A stretch of 64,000 bases of DNA from CAMLDH01 sp966250375 (GTDB lineage Bacteria > Pseudomonadota > Gammaproteobacteria > Burkholderiales > Burkholderiaceae_D). Shown here piece by piece: positions 58,501-64,000 of the stretch; positions within the stretch are counted from its first letter, which is position 1; each line of letters opens with the position of its first letter. A model generated the notes under the pieces. The model saw only the letters and a program-made list of their open reading frames with translations. It had not been told where the DNA came from and did not search any database. Both the position numbers and the translations under genes were made by a program. The DNA lies in NCBI GenBank assembly GCA_966250375.1, contig CBINHE010000007.1, positions 8,519-72,518 of the forward strand. Reading direction: 5' to 3'.

Positions 58501-59016
58501 GCGCACCGAATACTCGCCGGGCGACATGACTTGCGTGACATGGGTGTAGCCGGCCAGCGTCAATTGCGATTTCAGGCGCGTTTCATCGAGCGTCTCGCCC
58601 TGCTTGAAAAAGAAGGTATAGGCGGCCAGAAAAGACGGTGGCGCCATGCGCACCAGCGCGGTGGTTGCGGGCACGATCAGCACATCGCATTGGCCATTCT
58701 GCACTTCATACAGTGTTGCCAAGCGCTCGGACACCAAGTCCTGGTGCGGCGAAAACGCGTCGTACGGCAGGGTTTCCCAATCCGGCAGCAAATGGCAGCG
58801 TAGCGCGGCGTGCTCCTTGTTGCCAAACCACGGAATTTCAGCCAACAGGCGTTGCGCATCGGCTGCATTGGCGACGGCGACAGTCAGCATGCGCTGCTGC
58901 GACTTTAGCTCAGCCGCAGCTTGCGCCAGTACATATGCGTCTGCCGAGCCATGTAAGGCGGGCAATACGAAACGGTTGCCGAGCTTGGGGAGGGATTTTT
59001 TGGGATCGAATGACAT
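55570..59016 (-). CDS. mfd: Transcription-repair coupling factor Mfd
   Basis: A 1148-residue ATP-dependent translocase that displaces RNA polymerase stalled at DNA damage and recruits UvrA. The UvrB-like N terminus, RNA-polymerase-interacting middle (VHANHGIGRYMG), translocase motifs GDVGFGKTEVALR and IIDEEHRFGVRQKEAL, and a C-terminal regulatory TRCF domain are present. ATG is at 59016; a TTG one codon earlier is less likely. Full length. Confidence 0.97.
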   Translation of the reverse strand: MSFDPKKSLPKLGNRFVLPALHGSADAYVLAQAAAELKSQQRMLTVAVANAADAQRLLAEIPWFGNKEHAALRCHLLPDWETLPYDAFSPHQDLVSERLATLYEVQNGQCDVLIVPATTALVRMAPPSFLAAYTFFFKQGETLDETRLKSQLTLAGYTHVTQVMSPGEYSVRGGLIDLFPMGSALPYRIDLFGDTIETIRTFDADTQRSLYPVKEVRMLPGREFPMDEAARTAFRSRWREVFEGDPSKSAIYKDIGHGIASAGIEYYLPLFFEETATLFQYLPQNTMFALIGDIEGAIARFWSETQSRYKFLKADRERPLLAPETLFLKDEDFFTLAKPFGRWVIKHDDVASELSAPLPNIAVNRRADDPLVNLRSYVLQTDKRVMICAESNGRRETLQQYFNEYDLTLAPCGGFADFEAASAKLMLGVAPLHAGFELNAAPGNLVFITETELYAGSGRRIGKKKQEGATQVESMVRDLSELKIGDPVVHANHGIGRYMGLVSMDLGEGETEFLHLEYAKDTKLYVPVSQLHVISRYSGASPEDAPLHALGSGQWEKAKRRAAQQIRDTAAELLNLYARRAIRQGHSFEYSAHDYEAFADSFGFEETPDQAAAINAVIKDMTGGKPMDRLICGDVGFGKTEVALRAAFVAVLGGKQVAILAPTTLLAEQHATTFADRFADWPVKIAELSRFRSTKEITQAIKGMADGTLDIVIGTHKLLSNDIKFSRLGLVIIDEEHRFGVRQKEALKALRAEVDVLTLTATPIPRTLGMALEGLRDFSIIATAPQKRLAIKTFVRNEGESVIREACLRELKRGGQVYFLHNEVETIQNRKAMLEVLLPEARIAVAHGQMHERDLEKVMRDFVAQRFNILLCTTIIETGIDVPTANTIIMHRADKFGLAQLHQLRGRVGRSHHQAYAYLLVNDVQGLTKQANRRLEAIQQMEELGSGFYLAMHDLEIRGAGEVLGENQSGEMHEIGFQLYSDMLNEAVRSLKNGKEPDLAAPLSTTTEINLHVPALLPNDYCGDVHERLSLYKRFANCNTSESIDDMQEELIDRFGKMPDPAKALIETHRLRVAAKPVGIVKIDAHGESALLQFQPDPPVDAMRIIELIQKNRHIRLNGQDKLRITANMPDLAARVSQIKSTIRALTA

Positions 59017-59204
59017 CAAGTAACGACATTTAAAATGTCATATTGCTTAAAGCGCACCATTTTTTGGGCAATTTAACGGTAAAAGATATTTTTGGATTAT
59101 AAACGATGCATTGCTTTGGGCAGCCTATCCAAACGGTCTCATGCGGTATGATCCTGCGGTTAAGCTGTTGCAGCTTGCTGTCGATGTGGTCAGGCTGATA
59201 TGTG

Positions 59205-59246
59205 TGTCAAGTGCCCACTTACCATTTCCTGAGTGGGCACTTGACA
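59205..59246. repeat. 15-bp perfect palindromic hairpin before ispD
   Basis: TGTCAAGTGCCCACT pairs perfectly with AGTGGGCACTTGACA, with a 12-base loop. It is in the mfd-ispD gap (divergent genes), about 40 bases before the ispD start. There is no T run. A binding site, repeat element or mRNA leader fold are all possible. Confidence 0.75.
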
Positions 59247-59286
59247 AATCACGCTTGGTTTTTAACAAATTCTACTTTTGCGCTGA

Positions 59287-59979
59287 ATGATTCCATCACG
59301 CTTTTTCGCTCTGATACCTGCCGCCGGCATTGGCGCACGTATCGGCGCCGAGTCTCCCAAACAGTATCTGCCGATTGCCGGCAAGCCGATGCTGCTGCAC
59401 GTGCTTGATACGTTTGCTTTGTGCAAAACGGTCGAGCACACCTTCGTTGTCGTCAGTGCGGAAGATGGGTATATTAGAGATGCGCTATCGAATGCGCTCC
59501 ATCTCGCTGATCGGGTCACCGTGCTGTACAACGGCGGTGAGACCAGACAGGAATCGGTTCTTAATGGGATGCATGCGCTTCGAGATCGGGTCAGTGATGG
59601 TGACTGGATGCTGGTGCATGATGCGGCACGTCCCGGCCTGACGGTGGACATGATCGAGAAGCTGGTGCATGCATTACGCGATGATGACGTCGGCGGATTG
59701 TTAGCGACGCCGATTGTCGATACGCTCAAGCGCGCAGATGCTGGCAACCGCATCCAATCCACCATGCCGCGCTCCGGTATATGGGCTGCGCAGACGCCGC
59801 AGATGTTCCGCTACGCGATGTTGCGCGACGCGCTGGAACAGGCCAAAGACGTCACCGACGAATCGAGCGCAATCGAGGCCTTGGGTCTGCAACCCAAGTT
59901 GATCGAAGGCAGTCCACGCAACTTCAAGGTGACGCTGCCGCACGATATTGCGCTCGCAGAACTTTATTTGAAAGGATAG
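59287..59979 (+). CDS. ispD: 2-C-methyl-D-erythritol 4-phosphate cytidylyltransferase
   Basis: Third step of the MEP isoprenoid pathway: joins CTP to MEP. A 230-residue protein with the nucleotide-binding PAAGIGARIGAESPKQYL (10-27), AARPG (DWMLVHDAARPG), and late DVTDESSAIE and NFKVTLPHDIALAE. ATG 59287 begins MIPSRFFALIPAAG. Two bases separate it from ispF. Confidence 0.96.
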   Translation: MIPSRFFALIPAAGIGARIGAESPKQYLPIAGKPMLLHVLDTFALCKTVEHTFVVVSAEDGYIRDALSNALHLADRVTVLYNGGETRQESVLNGMHALRDRVSDGDWMLVHDAARPGLTVDMIEKLVHALRDDDVGGLLATPIVDTLKRADAGNRIQSTMPRSGIWAAQTPQMFRYAMLRDALEQAKDVTDESSAIEALGLQPKLIEGSPRNFKVTLPHDIALAELYLKG

Positions 59980-59981
59980 GC

Positions 59982-60479
59982 ATGAATGTTCCGGCGTTTC
60001 GTATTGGACAAGGTTACGACTGCCATGTACTGGTTTCTGGTCGTAAACTGATTATTGGCGGCGTGACGATACCGCATGCAACAGGTTTGCTCGGCCACTC
60101 CGATGCTGATGTGTTATTGCACGCAATTACCGATGCGATTATCGGCGCAGCAGGATTGGGTGATATCGGTCGGCATTTTCCCGATACCGACGCGCAGTTT
60201 TCCGGCGCGGACTCGCGCGTGCTGTTGCGTGAAGCAGTGAGACGGGTTGCGGCGGCAGGCTATTCGATTGGCAATATCGATGCGACCATCATTGCGCAAG
60301 CACCGAAAATGGCGTCGCATATTGCCCGGATGGTTGCCAATGTTGCTGCTGATTTGGACGTGGCGGCGGGGCAGGTGAATATCAAGGCGAAGACCAATGA
60401 GAAGTTGGGGTTTCTTGGCCGAGAAGAGGGTATTGCGGCCGAGGCGGTGGCGCTCGTCTATCTGTCGGAAGTCGGGTAG
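59982..60479 (+). CDS. ispF: 2-C-methyl-D-erythritol 2,4-cyclodiphosphate synthase
   Basis: Closes the cyclic diphosphate in the MEP pathway. A 165-residue protein starting MNVPAFRIGQGYDCHVL at 59982 with AAAGGATAGG before it. The metal-binding GYDCH, the LGHSDADVLLHAITDA segment, GDIGRHFPDTD and a late KAKTNEKLGFLGREEGI are all present. IspF enzymes usually have GxDxH or GYDVH; the Cys here is unusual but does not affect the ligands. Coupled with ispD. Confidence 0.96.
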   Translation: MNVPAFRIGQGYDCHVLVSGRKLIIGGVTIPHATGLLGHSDADVLLHAITDAIIGAAGLGDIGRHFPDTDAQFSGADSRVLLREAVRRVAAAGYSIGNIDATIIAQAPKMASHIARMVANVAADLDVAAGQVNIKAKTNEKLGFLGREEGIAAEAVALVYLSEVG

Positions 60480-60712
60480 GGGGTGATGTGGGCGTGGGGC
60501 AATGCATGTGAGCCTATAGGGTTGGAGCGTTCTCTTGCCAGAGAAGTCATTGTGCATCCTTCAACCGAATACTCAACCTCAGCTTGCCAGCTGACTTCCA
60601 GCGTCACGGCGTGACGCCCCCCAAGCGTGACCATGCGATGCGATTCCAGTTGTTTCAATACCGGCTCGATGGTTGTCGCCCTTAAGCCGTAGCCGGTCAA
60701 ACGTGCCTTCAC
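60458..60712 (-). CDS. Doubtful leftward ORF, possible gene remnant
   Basis: An 84-codon frame from GTG 60712, overlapping the end of ispF. The first part reads like coding sequence (ARLTGYGLRATTIEPVLKQL, then VTLEVSWQAEVEYSVEG), but no ATG or ribosome site precedes it. A neighbouring frame starts MKHAQAKM just upstream and ends after nine codons, so a frameshifted remnant is possible. No family recognised. Confidence 0.35.
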   Translation of the reverse strand: MKARLTGYGLRATTIEPVLKQLESHRMVTLGGRHAVTLEVSWQAEVEYSVEGCTMTSLARERSNPIGSHALPHAHITPYPTSDR

Positions 60713-61032
60713 GCGAGTATCGTCATCGCATTTTGGCTTGGGCGTGCTTCATATAGCCTATAACCGGGCATTTTTAATTCAAACGCTGTCCATATTAATA
60801 AAGCATAAAGTAGGCGTTCTTCGATAGTAATAATCTCTTTTTGGAACGATTCCAATTGCATTTATCAATACTAAAAATTGATATTGGCAATTTGAATTTT
60901 TCTTCCACATCATCCAGAATGCGCAGGAGATCTGAGCGAAGGCTCCAGATTTTTCGTTACGTGCGTTCTTTAAAAAGAATGAGGCGGACATTAATGCGCT
61001 TTATTGCAGTTAAGATTAACTAGGAGAAAAAC
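60713..61032. other. 320-base AT-rich leader before rubrerythrin gene
   Basis: No gene can be supported here. The stretch is AT-rich with an inverted repeat ATCAAT/ATTGAT at about 60862-60881 and a purine-rich ribosome site (AGGAGAAA) just before the rubrerythrin ATG. It probably holds the promoter and a possible stress-response control site, but no specific box can be identified. Confidence 0.4.
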
Positions 61033-61455
61033 ATGGCAAACCTCAAAGGCTCGAAAACCGAAGCCAATCTGAAGGCTGCATTCGCAGGCGAATCACAAGC
61101 GAACCGCCGTTATCTGTATTTCGCAAACAAGGCTGACATCGAGGGTCAAAACGATGTTGCAGCGTTGTTCCGCTCGACTGCTGAAGGCGAAACCGGCCAC
61201 GCGCACGGTCACCTGGAATATCTGGAAGCCGTGGGTGACCCTGCTACCGGCCTGCCGATCGGCTCTTCCCGCCAAAACCTGCAAGCGGCCGTCGCTGGCG
61301 AAACGCATGAGTACACCGACATGTACCCAGGCATGGCCAAAGCGGCGCGCGAAGAAGGTTTTGATGAGATCGCCGACTGGTTTGAAACGCTGGCCAAGGC
61401 TGAACGTTCGCACGCCAATCGCTATCAAAAAGCGCTAGACGCGCTGGTGGATTAA
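61033..61455 (+). CDS. Rubrerythrin-like ferritin-fold protein
   Basis: A 140-residue diiron protein for peroxide reduction or oxidative stress. It has the four-helix ExxH layout with iron ligands in AFAGESQANRRYLYFA, EGETGHAHGHLEYL, AVAGETHEYTDMYPGMA and TLAKAERSHANRYQKAL. It lacks the C-terminal rubredoxin domain of classical rubrerythrins, so it would need another electron donor, maybe the Fe-S protein downstream. An AGGAGAAA site is just before the ATG. Confidence 0.88.
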   Translation: MANLKGSKTEANLKAAFAGESQANRRYLYFANKADIEGQNDVAALFRSTAEGETGHAHGHLEYLEAVGDPATGLPIGSSRQNLQAAVAGETHEYTDMYPGMAKAAREEGFDEIADWFETLAKAERSHANRYQKALDALVD

Positions 61456-61459
61456 CAGA

Positions 61460-61576
61460 CAGGAAGGGGAATAATTTGCACAAATTGTCCCCTTCCTGCT
61501 GCTGAAACCTGCTCTCTCTTTTCGTTGAGAGGGTTGAGGTGAAAATGCCAGCCTGGTTTGTCGGCGTCTTCACCTC
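61460..61576 (+). repeat. Three hairpins between rubrerythrin and Fe-S genes
   Basis: CAGGAAGGGG/CCCCTTCCTG (61460-61498, with an inner AATTTG/CAAATT stem), CTCTC/GAGAG (61514-61531) and GAGGTGAA/TTCACCTC (61536-61576) follow each other. None has a T run. They may separate or stabilise the two transcripts. The 210-base gap has no gene. Confidence 0.6.
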
Positions 61577-61666
61577 AGCATCGCATTGCCGTCATCCGAT
61601 TAGGTCCGCATGCATCGTCTCATGTGCCTCTCTTGTACAAAGGCTTAGCCAGAAAGTACTGCAACA

Positions 61667-63004
61667 ATGTCCAATCGCGAAGGTAATCTCGAAGCGCCTA
61701 CCCGGCATCCACTCGACTGGGTCAGCGACGATTTTTACAATGAAGACTCGCTCAACACGGAGTTGGAGCGCGTATTCGATATTTGCCACGGCTGCCGCCG
61801 TTGCGTGTCATTGTGCGGTTCGTTCCCGACCTTGTTCGATCTGGTCGATGAGTCGCTCACGATGGAAGTCGATGGCGTCGACAAGAAGGACTACTGGAAG
61901 GTGGTCGATCAGTGCTACCTGTGCGATGTCTGCTACATGACCAAGTGTCCCTACACACCGCCGCATCCATGGAACCTCGATTTCCCGCATCTGATGTTGC
62001 GCGCCAAAGCGGTCAAGTTCAAAAAAGGCGAAGTGCATTTCCGTGATAAGTTTTTATCGAATACGGATGCGTTAGGATCATTCGCCGGCATTCCAATCGT
62101 GACACAAACCGTGAATACGGTGAACAAGACAAAAGCAGTGCGGAGCATGATGGAGAAAGCGATCGGCGTCGACAAGGATGCATGGCTGCCGGAATTCGCC
62201 GCTAAAAAATTCCGTTCCGGCGCGGCCGTATCGAAGTCATATCCGGTCAAGGACGGTGCGCTCACACCGGGCAAGGTCGCCGTGTATTCGACCTGCTATG
62301 TGAACTACAACGAGCCGGGCATCGGCCACGATCTGCTCGCGATTCTCGACCATAATGAAATCCCGTATGTGCTGGTTGAAAAAGAGGCGTGCTGCGGCAT
62401 GCCCAAGCTGGAGCAGGGCGACCTGGCCGGTGTCGCGGAAAAGAAGAAGATCAATATTCCGCATCTCGCGAAACTTGCCAGGGAAGGTTACGCGATTCTG
62501 ACGCCGATTCCCTCATGCACATTGATGTACAAACAGGAATTGCCGCTGATGTTCCCTAACGATGCCGATACGCAGCTGGTGAAAGATGCGATGTGGGATC
62601 CGTTCGAGTACTTCATCTCGCGCAACCGCGATGGCTTGCTGAAGACGGATTTCAAGCAATCGCTTGGCAATGTGTCGTATCACATTCCGTGCCACTCGCG
62701 CGTGCAGAACGTTGGCAAGAAAACAGCCGAAACCCTGCAACTTGTGCCGGATACCAAACTCAATATTGTTGAGCGATGCTCAGGTCATGCTGGCACGTTC
62801 GGCGTGAAGAAAGAATTCCACGGCACCGCGATGAAAATCGGGAAGCCGGTGTTTAAAGCGATGGCCAATAACGAGCCTGATTATATTTCGTCGGATTGCC
62901 AGTTGGCTGGCCATCATATCGAGCAGGGAATGACCGAAGCTGGATTGAAAAAAGCCGAGATGGCGCACCCGCTGGCACTTTTGCGTAAAGCGTACGAGAT
63001 TTGA
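61667..63004 (+). CDS. CCG-domain Fe-S oxidoreductase (GlpC/heterodisulfide-reductase-like)
   Basis: A 445-residue protein. Two ferredoxin-like 4Fe-4S clusters are marked by CHGCRRCVSLC (about 47-57) and CYLCDVCYMTKCP (about 84-96). The C-terminal half has two CCG-type motifs: CYVNYNEPG with EACCGMPKLEQGD, and PCHSRVQ with RCSGHAG. This is the electron-transfer subunit type found in GlpC and related oxidoreductases. With the rubrerythrin gene before and DUF3501 after, it forms a conserved-looking trio, probably in oxidative or redox stress. The precise donor and acceptor are unknown. Confidence 0.82.
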   Translation: MSNREGNLEAPTRHPLDWVSDDFYNEDSLNTELERVFDICHGCRRCVSLCGSFPTLFDLVDESLTMEVDGVDKKDYWKVVDQCYLCDVCYMTKCPYTPPHPWNLDFPHLMLRAKAVKFKKGEVHFRDKFLSNTDALGSFAGIPIVTQTVNTVNKTKAVRSMMEKAIGVDKDAWLPEFAAKKFRSGAAVSKSYPVKDGALTPGKVAVYSTCYVNYNEPGIGHDLLAILDHNEIPYVLVEKEACCGMPKLEQGDLAGVAEKKKINIPHLAKLAREGYAILTPIPSCTLMYKQELPLMFPNDADTQLVKDAMWDPFEYFISRNRDGLLKTDFKQSLGNVSYHIPCHSRVQNVGKKTAETLQLVPDTKLNIVERCSGHAGTFGVKKEFHGTAMKIGKPVFKAMANNEPDYISSDCQLAGHHIEQGMTEAGLKKAEMAHPLALLRKAYEI

Positions 63005-63074
63005 AATAATCGCGAATTGCGCGATGCGCTGTTCGCGACCACCCCGCTAACAGATAACAAGGAATGAGAACGAT

Positions 63075-63656
63075 ATGGCAATTACCCGCGAAAGCCTGCT
63101 GACACTTGAAGCGTATGTCAAGGCGCGGCCGGCATTGCGTGCAGAAGTGATTAAGCACAAGAAAATCCGCAATGTGCAATTGGGTAATCATGTTTCGCTA
63201 TTGTTTGAAGATGAATTGACGCTGCGTTATCAAGTGCAAGAGATGCTGCGTATTGAAAAGATTTTCGAGGAGGAAGGCATTCAATCCGAACTCGACGCCT
63301 ACAATCCGCTGGTGCCGGACGGTAGCAATTTCAAAGCGACGATGCTGATCGAATATACCAACGAAGTTGAACGCAAAGCGGCGTTAGCAAAACTGATTGG
63401 TATCGAAGACCGGTTGTTTATTCAAGTCGAGGGACAGGCACGTGTGTATGCGATTGCCGACGAAGACTTGGAGCGTGAAAACGAAGAGAAAACATCTGCC
63501 GTGCACTTCGTTCGTTTCGAGCTGACGCAGTCGATGAAGGATGCATTAAAAGGTGGTGCGCAAATGATGATCGGTTGCGACCATCCAAACTATCCGGCGC
63601 ATCTGGAAGAATTGCCGCAAGAGACGTTGGCATCCTTTCTGAAGGATTTAAGCTAA
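63075..63656 (+). CDS. DUF3501 family protein
   Basis: A 193-residue protein with MAITRESLLTLEAYVKARPA, EDELTLRYQVQEMLRIEKIF and a C-terminal VRFELTQSMKDALKGGAQM and GCDHPNY, matching DUF3501. Such proteins are encoded beside rubrerythrin and CCG-domain Fe-S proteins in proteobacteria, with unknown function. An AAGGAATGAG site is upstream. The genes are likely cotranscribed. Confidence 0.85.
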   Translation: MAITRESLLTLEAYVKARPALRAEVIKHKKIRNVQLGNHVSLLFEDELTLRYQVQEMLRIEKIFEEEGIQSELDAYNPLVPDGSNFKATMLIEYTNEVERKAALAKLIGIEDRLFIQVEGQARVYAIADEDLERENEEKTSAVHFVRFELTQSMKDALKGGAQMMIGCDHPNYPAHLEELPQETLASFLKDLS

Positions 63657-63967
63657 GGCAGGTTAGAATCGATGAACCGATCATTTCTCTTGCAGGGGAA
63701 TTTCTGCCGGTTCACATCGTAAAATTCTTGAAAGAGTTAAAGCCGTTCATGGCCCGAGGTCTCGCCATGAGCGGCTTTTGCATTTCCGATTTACAGTACC
63801 GTGACCAATTCTGGCTGGAATTTGAATGCAGGCTTACTTAAGTAGTCATGCAAAAGAAACGGTGAATTTGTAGATCCTATGATTTAAAAAAAGAAGAGAA
63901 AAAAGAAGAGCCGGAAGCAAATCGATTCCTAAAATGAAAGTGCACACCACCATTCAAGGAGAACGCA
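63657..63967. other. Intergenic stretch with terminator and leader
   Basis: About 310 bases between the DUF3501 stop and the next start. They contain the terminator at 63739-63779 and a purine-rich, low-complexity leader (about 63875-63912) ending in an AAGGAGAA ribosome site. A short frame through it looks non-coding. No RNA gene is recognised. Confidence 0.6.
63739..63779 (+). terminator. Strong intrinsic terminator after DUF3501 gene
   Basis: AAAGCCGTTCATGGC pairs with GCCATGAGCGGCTTT (one G-T pair) over a 10-base loop, then TTTT. It probably ends the rubrerythrin/Fe-S/DUF3501 transcript. Confidence 0.8.
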
Positions 63968-64000
63968 ATGCAACCGACTCAACGCAAGAATTTTACGCCG
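63968..64000 (+). CDS. First codons of an unidentified gene, truncated by window end
   Basis: ATG 63968 opens a frame (MQPTQRKNFTP) with an AAGGAGAA site 7 bases before it. Only 11 codons are in the window, too few for an identity. The site and spacing make a real gene start likely. Confidence 0.55.
   Translation, partial: MQPTQRKNFTP

Noticed and set aside
57976..58803. Long rightward frame of 275 codons opposite mfd
   Set aside because: It lies antisense to strongly conserved mfd codons, and the GC-rich codon pattern leaves the opposite strand open. Its composition is Arg/Gln/His-rich with no motif.

Overview
The window is about 44.9 kb of a tailed-phage prophage (left end outside the window) joined to about 19 kb of betaproteobacterial chromosome. 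The host genes (bamD divergent from rluD-pgeF, class I PHA synthase phaC with phaR, rimO-metC, serB, mfd, ispD-ispF) and the moderate GC point to Burkholderiales, most likely Oxalobacteraceae (Herminiimonas/Herbaspirillum-like). That placement is inferred from gene content, not from a database search.

Positions 1-9.5 kb hold the phage early/replication region, all rightward and tightly packed with 4-base ATGA overlaps. It contains the tail of one DNA methyltransferase, a DUF1367 protein, a C5-cytosine methyltransferase whose whole length is overlapped by a second long frame, an N4/N6-type methyltransferase, a Ref/HNH-like protein, a PD-(D/E)XK nuclease, an O-like replication initiator with 11-bp direct repeats in its middle (a lambda-like origin arrangement), a P-position helicase-loader candidate, a DUF559 nuclease, many small proteins, and a DUF2829/Tad2-type protein that predicts evasion of Thoeris immunity. 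A candidate late regulator at 9.1-9.5 kb is followed at once by a hairpin and an intrinsic terminator.

Positions 9.6-43.2 kb are the late region: small genes, terminase small and large subunits (PBSX type), two tandem beta-helix proteins, portal, scaffold, N4-gp56-type major capsid, head/tail adaptors, a tail nozzle-like protein, a fibre, a set of internal/ejection proteins ending in a 1992-residue polyvalent protein with an HELLH motif, then holin, GH19 endolysin, nested Rz/Rz1, and a 1088-residue tailspike. No tape-measure, sheath or long-tail tube gene is present, so the virion should be short-tailed (podovirus-like). At least ten intrinsic terminators interrupt this operon, which suggests processive antitermination or graded expression.

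Positions 43.2-44.9 kb are a leftward cluster of six small accessory genes (phage ABA-sandwich, Ead/Ea22-like, membrane protein). The prophage-host junction should lie between 44.9 and 45.16 kb, just upstream of yaaA. No integrase or repressor is in the window; they should lie to the left of position 1.

Positions 45.16-64 kb are chromosome: yaaA, bamD, rluD, pgeF, phaC, phaR, rimO, metC, a DUF4870-like membrane protein, serB, mfd, ispD, ispF, then a rubrerythrin / CCG-domain Fe-S protein / DUF3501 cluster, and the first codons of one more gene. Several strong inverted repeats sit in the host intergenic regions.
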